DNA of 64,000 bases from Oscillospiraceae bacterium (GCA_025757685.1 CP107220.1:769501-833500); one strand, 5' to 3'. Positions 50,195-58,155 are shown, counted from the first letter of the stretch. Numbers and translations are program-made. Notes: a model not told the origin generated them from the sequence alone.

Positions 50195-51805
50195 ATGTTA
50201 AGACAGACCAACCAACAACCAATTACCGCCCTTTACCCAAGACTATCCCATGAGGACGAGCTGCAAGGCGAAAGCAATTCCATTTCCAATCAGAAGCGTA
50301 TCCTTGAAACCTATGCAAAGCAGAACGGCTTTTCCAATCTGCGCTGGTACACGGACGACGGTTATTCTGGTGCGAACTTTCAAAGACCCGGTTTTCAAGC
50401 CATGCTTGCGGACATTGAAGCCGGAAAAGTCGGGACAGTTATCGTAAAGGATATGTCGAGGTTAGGGCGAAACTACCTGCAAGTGGGAATGTACACGGAA
50501 ATGATTTTCCCACAGAAAGGTGTCCGCTTCATCGCTATCAATGACGGAGTGGACAGCGCACAGGGCGACAATGACTTTGCCCCGCTGCGGAATATCTTTA
50601 ACGAATGGCTGGTGAGAGATACGAGCAAGAAAATCAAAGCAGTAAAACGCTCAAAAGGCATGAATGGCAAGCCCATCACAAGCAAGCCTGTGTATGGCTA
50701 CCTCATGGACGAGGATGAAAATTTCATTATTGACGAGGAAGCTGCACCCGTAGTCAAGCAGATATACAACCTCTGTCTTGCCGGGAATGGTCCGACCAAG
50801 ATAGCCCGTATGCTCACAGAGCAGCAAATCCCCACGCCGGGAACGCTTGAATACCGCAGGACGGGCAGCACCCGCCGCTACCACCCCGGCTATGAGTGCA
50901 AGTGGGCGACCAATACCGTAGTGCATATCCTTGAAAACCGGGAATACACAGGCTGTCTGGTAAATTTCAAGACAGAAAAACTTTCTTACAAAGTCAAGCA
51001 CAGTGTAGAAAATCCCCCGGAAAAGCAAGTGATTTTCGAGAACCACCACGAGCCTATCATAGACACCCAAACATGGGAACGGGTGCAGGAGCTTCGCAAA
51101 CAGCGCAAACGCCCAAACCGCTATGATGAAGTGGGTTTGTTCTCCGGCATACTGTTCTGTGCGGACTGCGGCAGCGTGATGTATCAGCAGCGATACCAGA
51201 CGGACAAGCGCAAGCAGGACTGTTATATCTGCGGCAACTACAAGAAACGCACCCATGACTGTACGGCGCACTTTATCCGCACCGACCTCTTGACCGCTGG
51301 TGTACTCTCCAATCTGCGGAAAGTGACCAGCTATGCGGCAAAGCATGAAGCCCGGTTTATGAAACTCTTGATTGAGCAGAACGAGGACGGGGGCAAACGC
51401 AGGAACGCCGCCAAGAAAAAGGAACTGGAAGCCTCCGAGAAACGCATAGCCGAGTTATCCGCTATCTTCAAGCGGCTGTATGAGGACAGCGTGACCGGGC
51501 GCATATCAGACGAGCGTTTCACAGAGCTGTCGGCAGACTATGAAGCAGAGCAACGGGAGCTGAAAGAAAGAGCCGCTGCTATTCAAGCGGAGCTTTCCAA
51601 AGCACAGGAAGCCACCGTGAACGCAGAAAAGTTTATGAATGTTGTCCGGCGGCATACCAGCTTTGAAGAACTTACCCCTACTCTGCTGCGGGAGTTTGTA
51701 GAGAAAATCGTTGTGCATGAGTGCAGCTATGACGAGAACAAGACCCGCAGACAGGACATTGAGATTTATTATTCTTTTGTTGGCAAGGTGGACTTGCCCG
51801 AATAA
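50195..51805 (+). CDS. large serine recombinase (TnpX-like)
   Basis: 536 residues. The catalytic serine is S18 in LYPRLSHEDE. The resolvase domain, a recombinase domain ('RSKGMNGKPITSKPVYGY'), a zinc ribbon ('CADCG...CYICG') and a long coiled coil follow. It excises and inserts the element via a circular intermediate. The start follows AACGGAGGATTTT. The absence of a tyrosine integrase suggests this is the element's only mover. Confidence 0.93.
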   Translation: MLRQTNQQPITALYPRLSHEDELQGESNSISNQKRILETYAKQNGFSNLRWYTDDGYSGANFQRPGFQAMLADIEAGKVGTVIVKDMSRLGRNYLQVGMYTEMIFPQKGVRFIAINDGVDSAQGDNDFAPLRNIFNEWLVRDTSKKIKAVKRSKGMNGKPITSKPVYGYLMDEDENFIIDEEAAPVVKQIYNLCLAGNGPTKIARMLTEQQIPTPGTLEYRRTGSTRRYHPGYECKWATNTVVHILENREYTGCLVNFKTEKLSYKVKHSVENPPEKQVIFENHHEPIIDTQTWERVQELRKQRKRPNRYDEVGLFSGILFCADCGSVMYQQRYQTDKRKQDCYICGNYKKRTHDCTAHFIRTDLLTAGVLSNLRKVTSYAAKHEARFMKLLIEQNEDGGKRRNAAKKKELEASEKRIAELSAIFKRLYEDSVTGRISDERFTELSADYEAEQRELKERAAAIQAELSKAQEATVNAEKFMNVVRRHTSFEELTPTLLREFVEKIVVHECSYDENKTRRQDIEIYYSFVGKVDLPE

Positions 51806-51813
51806 CCGCCCGA

Positions 51814-51846
51814 CCTATCCGACACAATGCGCAAGTGCCGGATAGG
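51814..51846 (+). terminator. hairpin after the recombinase gene
   Basis: CCTATCCG at 51814-51821 pairs with CGGATAGG at 51839-51846; a T-run follows about ten bases later. It may be a terminator or an element end. Confidence 0.5.
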
Positions 51847-51849
51847 AAC

Positions 51850-52098
51850 GGCAAAATTTTTTACACTTCTATTACTTCTTTATCGCACATCAGTAAAGGC
51901 TTACGGCAACACACAGATGTCATTCTTTTACTTTAGAAAATTCTAAGCGAGAGGAAGAGAAGCGTTAGCGAGAGAATCTCAGGGAGAAACAAAAGACTTT
52001 TGTCTGATTTCCCTTGCATCTTGGTGTAAAATATGGTATAAAATAAATACGCACTTAGGAAAAGGGCATTGAAAAAGAAAAAAGTTTTTCAAAATCCC
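51850..52098. other. non-coding junction between mobile element and tRNA operon
   Basis: No gene or clear repeat. The right end of the mobile element must lie here or in the hairpin just before it, but serine-recombinase core sites are too short to place by eye. Confidence 0.4.
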
Positions 52099-52127
52099 TT
52101 GACAGTTCGCCCCTGTTTGGCTATAAT
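52099..52127 (+). promoter_or_regulatory. consensus promoter of the five-tRNA operon
   Basis: TTGACA at 52099-52104 and TATAAT at 52122-52127 with a 17-bp spacer. Confidence 0.92.
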
Positions 52128-52143
52128 AATGACCGTTGCATCT

Positions 52144-52217
52144 GCGGGTGTAGTTCAATGGTAGAATCCCAGCCTTCCAAGCTGGTCGTGTGGGTTCGAT
52201 TCCCATCACCCGCTCCA
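52144..52217 (+). tRNA. tRNA-Gly (anticodon TCC)
   Basis: Acceptor GCGGGTG pairs with CACCCGC. The anticodon loop holds TCC. CCA is encoded. Confidence 0.96.
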
Positions 52218-52236
52218 GCAAGGGATGCTCCAATTT

Positions 52237-52313
<77 letters not shown>

Positions 52314-52319
52314 ATATAT

Positions 52320-52397
52320 GGTGGGATTAGTTCAGTTGGTTAGAGCGCCAGTTTGTGGCACTGGAGGTCATCGGTTCGAATCCGATATCCCACCCCA
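52320..52397 (+). tRNA. tRNA-His (anticodon GTG)
   Basis: Acceptor GTGGGAT pairs with ATCCCAC. The extra G at 52320 can pair with discriminator C, as expected for tRNA-His. CCA is encoded. Confidence 0.95.
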
Positions 52398-52424
52398 TTT
52401 TTTTTGAATAACGCCCGTAACCAT

Positions 52425-52499
52425 TGGGGTGTCGCCAAGTGGTAAGGCAAGGGACTTTGACTCCCTCACGCGTGGGTTCGAATCCCGCCTCCCCAGCCA
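52425..52499 (+). tRNA. tRNA-Gln (anticodon TTG)
   Basis: Acceptor TGGGGTG pairs with CTCCCCA apart from one T-T mismatch at the sixth pair. The anticodon loop CTTTGAC holds TTG. CCA is encoded. Confidence 0.94.
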
Positions 52500-52521
52500 G
52501 CGCCCCTTAGGGGGCGGATGC

Positions 52522-52597
52522 GATCCATTAGCTCAGTTGGCAGAGCACTTGACTTTTAATCAAGGTGTCCGGAGTTCGAATCTCCGATGGATCACCA
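52522..52597 (+). tRNA. tRNA-Lys (anticodon TTT)
   Basis: Acceptor GATCCAT pairs with ATGGATC. The anticodon loop holds TTT. CCA is encoded. It is the last gene of the tRNA operon. Confidence 0.96.
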
Positions 52598-52603
52598 GTA
52601 AAT

Positions 52604-52648
52604 TTCCCTTAAAATCGCCGATTTTCGGCTGTTTTAGGGGATTTTTTA
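52604..52648 (+). terminator. terminator of the tRNA operon
   Basis: TCCCTTAAAA pairs with TTTTAGGGGA around a GCCGATTTTCGGC inner stem, followed by six T. Confidence 0.8.
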
Positions 52649-52708
52649 TGCCCTTATTCAATAGGTACTTTTTTGCGTATTTTACGCTATTTTACCCTAC
52701 TTTACGAT

Positions 52709-52735
52709 AAAATGTATACCAAAATGTATACCACT
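52709..52735. repeat. tandem AAAATGTATACC repeats
   Basis: AAAATGTATACC occurs twice in direct tandem just after the tRNA operon terminator. Short direct repeats at such places can be arm sites of a tyrosine integrase, but no integrase gene is present. Confidence 0.45.
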
Positions 52736-52741
52736 CTTTGA

Positions 52742-52765
52742 GAACAGGGGACGGTTCTCTGTATT
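52742..52765. repeat. REP-like palindrome 4
   Basis: GAACAGGGGACGGTTCTCTGT, immediately before the truncated tRNA-Leu fragment. Confidence 0.75.
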
Positions 52766-52770
52766 ACCCG

Positions 52771-52793
52771 GTTCGGCCCCGCCATCGGCACCA
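52771..52793 (+). pseudogene. truncated tRNA-Leu(CAA) 3' end
   Basis: 23 bases match the T-arm, acceptor 3' strand and CCA of the intact tRNA-Leu(CAA) at 36058-36081, with one base missing. No 5' part exists, so it is a fragment. Confidence 0.8.
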
Positions 52794-52844
52794 AAGGCTC
52801 TTCGCAAGATGCGAGGGGCCTTTTTTCTGCTCTGTCGAATTAAC

Positions 52845-52873
52845 TTTACACAATACCATTTATCTGTTAAAAT
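52845..52873 (+). promoter_or_regulatory. conserved promoter in left flank, copy B
   Basis: TTTACA at 52845-52850 and TAAAAT at 52868-52873 with a 17-bp spacer, matching copy A. Confidence 0.75.
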
Positions 52874-52935
52874 AGAATCGCAAACTCTGTATTTCTTTTG
52901 CTATCTGGGAGATAGGGTGTATGAGAAAAGTGTAA

Positions 52936-52961
52936 AGCAGGGAACCGTCCCCTGTTTTTTT
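52936..52961 (+). repeat. REP-like palindrome 5 with terminator-like T-run
   Basis: GCAGGGAACCGTCCCCTGT followed by T-run. It lies 27 bp before the ATPase start codon, between promoter and gene. Confidence 0.75.
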
Positions 52962-52987
52962 ATAAGCGTGAATAAGGAGATTTTATC

Positions 52988-54448
52988 ATGGATTTAAAAG
53001 TACATATTGAAAACATTAAAAATATCAACCATTGTGAATTTGTGTTGCCTATTGAAAAAGGCATTTATGGTTTAGTTGGTGCGAATGGATGTGGGAAAAG
53101 TACTGTTTTATCTTGTATTGCCCAATGTGTTTTCTCTTCAAGTTTGCAGAACCTAAGTGAATTTGATTATGGAGAAAACTCATTTGTCGAGTTTTCTTAT
53201 GGCGGGCAACATACAATATGGAAAAGCAGCGATAATTCGTGGAAAACTGATTGTAATAGAAATCAAAGAATTCATTTCAATGGAATGTATGAGGGGAGTT
53301 TGTTTTATGGAACAAGATTTGACGATTCGCTTAAGGTTGATGATTTAGTAAAAAACTCAACAATTTCTTCAAATGATATTGTCGATGCAGATTCGTATAT
53401 AAAACAACAGATGAGTTTTATTCTTCACGGTGATCTCAATCATTATGGAACATTAAAACGAATAAGAAATAAAAGAATAGCTCAGAAGGTTAATCTTAAA
53501 AACACGCCATATTTTCAAGAAATTAAAGGCAACCTTATAAGTCAATACAAGATGAGTTCTGGTGAATGTCTATTAGTTTCTCTATTACATTTTATTTATA
53601 ATGCATTGATTCGAAGAAGTTTACCTGTAGATGAACCGATATTAATGTTGATTGATGAAATCGAGTTAGCATTACACCCTGTTGCGGTATCAAGATTAAT
53701 TGATTTGCTAAACAATATCATTAAGGAACATGATAACCTTACTGTAGTATTGACTTCACACTCGCCAGAAGTAATTCGAAAAATATCAGCTAATAATTTG
53801 TTTATGATGGAGATTGATGAAAAAAACACAATTGAATTCTATTCGCCTTGTTATCCGAGTTATGCAATTCGAGATGTATATATGCATTCAGGATTTGATT
53901 GTGTTATTCTTGTCGAGGATTTGCTTGCAAAATATGTTGTCGAAAAAGTCATACAACAGAATTCACTCAATTCTGGAAAATTAATCAATGTTCTTCCAAT
54001 TGGTGGGTGGGAAAATGTCTTGAAGTTTCAGATGATGGCATATGCCACTAATACATTTGGAATTGGAACAAAATTATTCAGTATTCTTGATGGTGATATC
54101 CAAAATAGTGGAAAGATAAAAAAAGAATATCGCAAACTACAACCAATGTTCTTGCCAATCAATAGTATCGAAAAATATCTTTATAATGTATGCACCGATT
54201 CAAACTATAAAAGTATCAAGAGAAAAATTAACGATACTTTTTTTAATGTTGAATCTATCGATGATATACTTGCAGACTATGCGCAGGACAATGATAATAA
54301 TGGTAAATCACTATATCGTAAAATATTAACTAATTTAAAAAATCGTAATATATCAGAGGATTCTTTCATCAAAGAGTTATGCAGTATTATTATGAATGCT
54401 AATAATTTTGAGGCATTTGCTTCTAAATTGCAATCCAGAATCTCATGA
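52988..54448 (+). CDS. OLD-like ATPase with TOPRIM-type C-terminal domain (cargo B1)
   Basis: 486 residues after AAGGAGATTTTATC. Walker A is GANGCGKS at 31-38, the ABC-type signature is SSGE at 190-193, Walker B is LMLIDEIE at 219-226, and the switch His is H258 (LTSHSP). The C-terminal part has a possible TOPRIM nuclease site: E310 in VILVE and D368/D370 in ILDGD. This is the OLD/GajA-like layout, often antiphage. The gene is very AT-rich. Nuclease activity and a defence role are inference. Confidence 0.75.
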   Translation: MDLKVHIENIKNINHCEFVLPIEKGIYGLVGANGCGKSTVLSCIAQCVFSSSLQNLSEFDYGENSFVEFSYGGQHTIWKSSDNSWKTDCNRNQRIHFNGMYEGSLFYGTRFDDSLKVDDLVKNSTISSNDIVDADSYIKQQMSFILHGDLNHYGTLKRIRNKRIAQKVNLKNTPYFQEIKGNLISQYKMSSGECLLVSLLHFIYNALIRRSLPVDEPILMLIDEIELALHPVAVSRLIDLLNNIIKEHDNLTVVLTSHSPEVIRKISANNLFMMEIDEKNTIEFYSPCYPSYAIRDVYMHSGFDCVILVEDLLAKYVVEKVIQQNSLNSGKLINVLPIGGWENVLKFQMMAYATNTFGIGTKLFSILDGDIQNSGKIKKEYRKLQPMFLPINSIEKYLYNVCTDSNYKSIKRKINDTFFNVESIDDILADYAQDNDNNGKSLYRKILTNLKNRNISEDSFIKELCSIIMNANNFEAFASKLQSRIS

Positions 54449-54523
54449 TAAGAATTTTTATAAACAAAAGATAAAAGTTTCTGTGTTAATCTACGCTTGC
54501 CTTACATATAAATAATTGTTTCT

Positions 54524-54548
54524 AGAACAGGGGGACGGTTCCTTGTTT
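54524..54548. repeat. REP-like palindrome 6
   Basis: AGAACAGGGGGACGGTTCCTTGTTT. Directly after it, 54547-54567 resembles a tRNA T-arm and acceptor 3' end. Confidence 0.7.
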
Positions 54549-54667
54549 CGACTCCGGTAACAGCACAGGATTGTACCGGTAATCGTTCTCTTACTCATAT
54601 ACCCATTACTATCAGTAACTTAGTAAAATTAGTTGGTTTGATTTTGAAATTGAAGTGAGGTAACATT

Positions 54668-55030
54668 TTGAGCAATATTGATTTTGGTTCTCTATATTTT
54701 ACAGAAATAGCAAAATGCAATTATGATGCTATAAATGGTGTCGCAGATTTTGTTTTAAGCACCGAAAACAATAATGTAGTATTAAGATTTACTGGTGTAT
54801 CAAAATATATGTTTATTCAAAGTAAATCGAATACTTTTGATGATACCGTTAAATTCTTTCCCATTGAAGACATAATAGGAAACGATGTTGCCAAAAGAAA
54901 AGAATTTCAATTAATAGAAAAAAATCAAAAAAAGATTTTTGAAGAATTCCAATATAATTATTTAATCGATAGTTGTTGTAGTTGTTGGTATATAAACGCC
55001 GAACATGTAGAATTATTAGGTGATTTATAG
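54668..55030 (+). CDS. 120-residue protein of unknown function (cargo B2)
   Basis: The start is TTG 54668 after GTGAGGTAACAT. The protein is soluble, without signal or membrane segment. It has a Cys/Trp cluster (SCCSCWY) near the C-terminus and resembles small immunity-like proteins only in size. It may serve the upstream ATPase, but a palindrome and about 220 bp separate them. It is AT-rich. The TAG stop is directly followed by a partial palindrome. Confidence 0.55.
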   Translation: MSNIDFGSLYFTEIAKCNYDAINGVADFVLSTENNNVVLRFTGVSKYMFIQSKSNTFDDTVKFFPIEDIIGNDVAKRKEFQLIEKNQKKIFEEFQYNYLIDSCCSCWYINAEHVELLGDL

Positions 55031-55038
55031 AACAGGGC

Positions 55039-55063
55039 AAAACAGGGGACGGCTTCTTGTTTT
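55039..55063. repeat. REP-like palindrome 7
   Basis: AAAACAGGGGACGG and CTTCTTGTTTT arms. A partial copy (GAACAGGGC) lies just before it, from the stop codon at 55030. Confidence 0.7.
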
Positions 55064-55079
55064 GGAAAAGCTGATTATG

Positions 55080-55243
55080 CAAAAGTAAAGAGCAGGCCTT
55101 ACGACCTGCTCTTCCCCGCACCGTTACGGTGTGGGTCGGGTGTACAGAGCGCGCGTTCTAAGAGAATAAACGCGCACGGTACGCCGCTCTTTCCTTTTCA
55201 TTTCCCTCTTTAGGTGTCGAATGACTGATCAAGCAATCATTCT
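55080..55243 (-). ncRNA. putative structured non-coding RNA, copy B
   Basis: It has a minus-strand promoter at 55250-55278 and a terminator at 55080-55113 (AAGAGCAGG with CCTGCTCTT). The body aligns with copy A in blocks (TTCGAYACC; AAATGAAAA; GCGCGTTTAT; the terminator). Stems AATGATTG/CAGTCATT, GCGCGTT/AACGCGC and CACCG/CGGTG can form. It is about 164 nt. I could not assign it to a known RNA family. Confidence 0.6.
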
Positions 55244-55249
55244 GTGTAT

Positions 55250-55278
55250 ATCTTACACATATTCAGCAAGATTGTCAA
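55250..55278 (-). promoter_or_regulatory. minus-strand promoter of ncRNA copy B
   Basis: On the minus strand: TTGACA (55278-55273) and TAAGAT (55255-55250) with a 17-bp spacer. Confidence 0.75.
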
Positions 55279-55392
55279 TACATTTTACATAACTTATTGG
55301 AAATAATTCACAAACTGCACAACATTGTTGAAAATATATAGGAAAATAGTGATAAATATTGAATTGTAGATCCCGATGATATGGGAGGGCCT

Positions 55393-56175
55393 ATGAAAAC
55401 CAGAATCAAAACCGGCAAAGTATCACTTATCGTTTTTATTGCTGTGATGGCCGTGTGTGTTGCAGGTGTGGCAATTTGGTGCTACGCTGTCGGGTATCAG
55501 GTGAAGGAGCACCGCCAAGGCGGCTCTGTGACCTGGGTGGAATACAACGGCAGTACCTACTATCGTATGGACGGTCTCACCGGTGAATACTGCAATTTTA
55601 TAACCGATCATCGGGTCGGCTACAAGCCGCGGCCGGTGCTTTCTCGTGCCTATTATACACTGAAGAATGACCCAAACGGCGACTATTTGTACAGTACCGC
55701 CTTTCGGGATCATATTCTGTATACGCGGCTTTCCGCCCGGCGCATGGATCAAATGAGCCAAAATCAGATCACTTCCGTTCTGGTGAGCCCAAGTGGCGGA
55801 GAAAGTAAAAAACAATTTATCAATGACCCGGCGGTTGTGGCTTACTGCGCCGCGTTGAAGGAGGAAAAATATCGCGCACAAGAGGCGAAGGAGGAGGAAC
55901 GCTCCAATATAGATGATGAGAATCCCATCGCCAAAAAGGAAGAAGACCCGGCGGCAAAGACTTTTCAGAAAAATACCAACAGTGGGTGGTACACGCTGTA
56001 TTTTGCCTATGATCACGCACCGATCTGTGGAACGGAATTTGTGATTGTTGCGGAATACGACGGCGTATTTTATGTGGAAAAGGAAATTACGGACCGCGCC
56101 TTTACCGGCACGCCTGTGGATTTCCCGCCACTGGAAAAGGCTTGCCGTTCCTTGCCGCATAACGCTGCGGATTGA
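55393..56175 (+). CDS. membrane-anchored protein of unknown function
   Basis: 260 residues from ATG 55393; the ATG at 55381 lies in the ribosome site GGGAGGG. One N-terminal membrane helix (about 11-33) anchors a soluble, probably external domain with a charged Glu/Lys segment at about 155-190. GC content returns to that of the chromosome here, so this gene is outside the island. No family recognised. Confidence 0.65.
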   Translation: MKTRIKTGKVSLIVFIAVMAVCVAGVAIWCYAVGYQVKEHRQGGSVTWVEYNGSTYYRMDGLTGEYCNFITDHRVGYKPRPVLSRAYYTLKNDPNGDYLYSTAFRDHILYTRLSARRMDQMSQNQITSVLVSPSGGESKKQFINDPAVVAYCAALKEEKYRAQEAKEEERSNIDDENPIAKKEEDPAAKTFQKNTNSGWYTLYFAYDHAPICGTEFVIVAEYDGVFYVEKEITDRAFTGTPVDFPPLEKACRSLPHNAAD

Positions 56176-56208
56176 AAGTGAAAATAACGCGGTACAATCA
56201 GGAATAAG

Positions 56209-56251
56209 AAAAGGACCCGGTGACAGCCGTTTGACTGCCGCGGGTCCTTTT
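56209..56251. terminator. bidirectional terminator between convergent genes
   Basis: AAAAGGACCCG at 56209-56219 pairs with CGGGTCCTTTT at 56241-56251. The A and T runs on both sides allow use from either strand. Confidence 0.85.
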
Positions 56252-56254
56252 CGA

Positions 56255-56425
56255 TTAAAATTGCTTGCGGTGAATGGTACGAATTTTTGTAATATCCCCT
56301 TGGTTGTTTTTAAGTCCCAGCGAAATTTCCTGCATTCGCTTTTTGGTTTCGCTGTCCTCAAATTCTGCTTCAATAATGACAAATGCGTCATTTTCGTACA
56401 GATCTTTCGTGTTGATCAATTCCAT
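56255..56425 (-). CDS. 56-residue protein of unknown function
   Basis: The minus-strand ATG at 56425 follows AAAGGATCGAGAAGAA and the frame runs to TAA at 56255. The product starts MELINTKDLYENDAFVIIEA and ends TIRTIHRKQF-like (KIRTIHRKQF); it is soluble and charged. A consensus promoter at 56477-56505 and the shared terminator bracket it exactly, which supports a real gene. Confidence 0.65.
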   Translation of the reverse strand: MELINTKDLYENDAFVIIEAEFEDSETKKRMQEISLGLKNNQGDITKIRTIHRKQF

Positions 56426-56476
56426 TTCTTCTCGATCCTTTCATTTGAATTAATATAAAACAAAATCTCATCTTGT

Positions 56477-56505
56477 ATAGTAGTAAGAATGTGAATAATT
56501 GTCAA
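56477..56505 (-). promoter_or_regulatory. promoter of the 56-residue gene
   Basis: On the minus strand: TTGACA (56505-56500) and TACTAT (56482-56477) with a 17-bp spacer. Confidence 0.8.
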
Positions 56506-56833
56506 TGGTTTCGACAAAATCTCCCATATAAATATTGCAAATTGTGATATTTTATCCGCCGAATGAGGTAAATAGAATATTTTTAACTGATTCCGTGTCC
56601 ATTATTCAAGGATAAGGCGGGGGATTTGGAAAGAAGGAATGCAAAGATCGTTATAGCAGGCGTGAAAAGTCAGATCATAAATCGCGCAGGCGGTTCGTTG
56701 CTTTCATGTCACGGTTTTGTCATTTTTTTGATATTTTGGTATTTATTTTGTAACCAAGTTCTGTTATAATAGTTCGGTGAGATGTGCGGCGGCGCATATC
56801 GGCCAGTAAATCAGAAGCCGGGAGGGCAGCGCA
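56506..56833. other. intergenic region before the lipoprotein-two-component operon
   Basis: About 330 bp with no gene supported. TATAAT at 56765-56770 is probably the -10 of the plus-strand operon; the -35 (TTTATT at 56742-56747) is weak, which suggests activator control. GGGAGGG just before 56834 is the ribosome site. Confidence 0.5.
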
Positions 56834-58144
56834 GTGAAAGCGATTAAAATTTTAATTCCGATGTTGTGCATTGCTCTGCTGTTTTCCGGTTGCGGCGGAT
56901 TTCATTTGGCGTCTTCCATAGATGATCTGATTTCGCCTGTGGCGCCTGCCGGGGCGGACGCCAGCGTCCAAAGTGCTATGGATGCCTATTGTAAAGGCGG
57001 CTATTCTGTAAAGATCCCCGCGGCGGGTAAGTATACCACTTCTTATATTTTCTATGACTTTGATGATGACGGTCAAAAGGAGGCTCTGGCATTTTATGAG
57101 CCCAATGACGCTCTTGGCAAGATTGATATGGCCGTGTTGGAGCAAAGCGGGGAAAATTGGCAGGTAATTGCCAATATTCAAGGCGAAGGCACGGATGTGT
57201 ACAGCGTGGATTTCTGTGATGTGAACGGCGACGGCAAAACGGAATTTCTGATCTCTTGGAATATGATCAGCTACTCTACCAGCCACTTGATGTCTGTGTA
57301 TAAAATGACCGGTTCGGGCCAGGAATCGAAATTGACGGCTTTAGCCGAGCCGATGCAGTACAGTGCTTATATTCCTGCAGATCTGAACAATGACGGCGTG
57401 CAGGAGGTTCTGTTCTTCTCGGCGGATCAAATGAAGTCCCTTTCCGCCAGCGCGGCGCTGTACTCCTACAAAGGAGACAAGCAGACCTTGTTAGGCGAGA
57501 CCCGCGTGGACGGGCATGTGAGCGCCTATCGCAAGCTACAGGTGGGCAAAGCAGACGGCAAGCCGGCTGTGTATGCGGACGCGGTAAAATCAGATGGGGC
57601 GTCTATGCTCACAGAGCTGATTTGTTGGAGCGATTATTATGACTCCATCGTTTCCCCGTTTTACAGCTACAACACAGGCCTGACGGCGGATACCGGCCGG
57701 GATGTGATGGTGCCTTGTGTGGATATGAACGGCGACGGTTTGCTGGAAATTCCAACGGACGCCAAATTGAAAGGTCTGCCGACGCAGGTGCGCGGCGTAG
57801 ACTGGTGCAAATACAAAAGCTCCGTGCTGGTTCACACCGGGTACTCCCTGGCAGTACAGGAGGACGGCTATCAAATGGTGCTGCCGGATAAGCAATTTAA
57901 GTCCGTAACTGTCAGCTATGCTGACAAGAGCCACACATTGACGGTGAAGTCCAAGACGGACAAAAAGACTGCCTTTGAAGTGTTGCCGGTGCTTCAAACA
58001 CAGTATGACGCCAACCCGGGCAACTATAAGGATTATACCGAACTCTTGCGAGAGGGCGGTTATGTATATTTGGCAAAGTGCGGCAATTCGGCGGCTTTTG
58101 CCGTAACCGCAGACACACTGAAAGACTGGATCATTACCTTTTAA
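56834..58144 (+). CDS. FG-GAP/VCBS-like repeat lipoprotein
   Basis: 436 residues from GTG 56834. A lipoprotein signal (ALLFSGC) is followed by four Ca2+-loop-like motifs: DFDDDGQ, DVNGDGK, DLNNDGV and DMNGDGL, typical of beta-propeller FG-GAP repeats. It is probably anchored on the outer face of the membrane. It is 11 bp upstream of a two-component system, so it may be its sensor accessory; that is inference. Confidence 0.75.
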   Translation: MKAIKILIPMLCIALLFSGCGGFHLASSIDDLISPVAPAGADASVQSAMDAYCKGGYSVKIPAAGKYTTSYIFYDFDDDGQKEALAFYEPNDALGKIDMAVLEQSGENWQVIANIQGEGTDVYSVDFCDVNGDGKTEFLISWNMISYSTSHLMSVYKMTGSGQESKLTALAEPMQYSAYIPADLNNDGVQEVLFFSADQMKSLSASAALYSYKGDKQTLLGETRVDGHVSAYRKLQVGKADGKPAVYADAVKSDGASMLTELICWSDYYDSIVSPFYSYNTGLTADTGRDVMVPCVDMNGDGLLEIPTDAKLKGLPTQVRGVDWCKYKSSVLVHTGYSLAVQEDGYQMVLPDKQFKSVTVSYADKSHTLTVKSKTDKKTAFEVLPVLQTQYDANPGNYKDYTELLREGGYVYLAKCGNSAAFAVTADTLKDWIITF

Positions 58145-58155
58145 CAGGAGGATGT

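Larger units (their letters stand above)
52771..52961 (+). repeat. left flank of repeated cargo unit, copy B
   Basis: It matches 36058-36246 along its length: tRNA 3' end, terminator (52794-52826), promoter, the four-codon ORF M-R-K-V (ATG at 52921) and a palindrome. Here the palindrome is followed by seven T, making a good terminator. Confidence 0.85.

Noticed and set aside
51806..52098. Exact right end of the mobile element
   Set aside because: No matching core sequence could be found by eye between this region and 40.5-40.9 kb or 44.5 kb, so no attachment site is claimed.
54849..55121. Minus-strand ORF covering palindrome 7 and the ncRNA terminator
   Set aside because: It is antisense to the 120-residue gene and translates the palindrome; no ribosome site.
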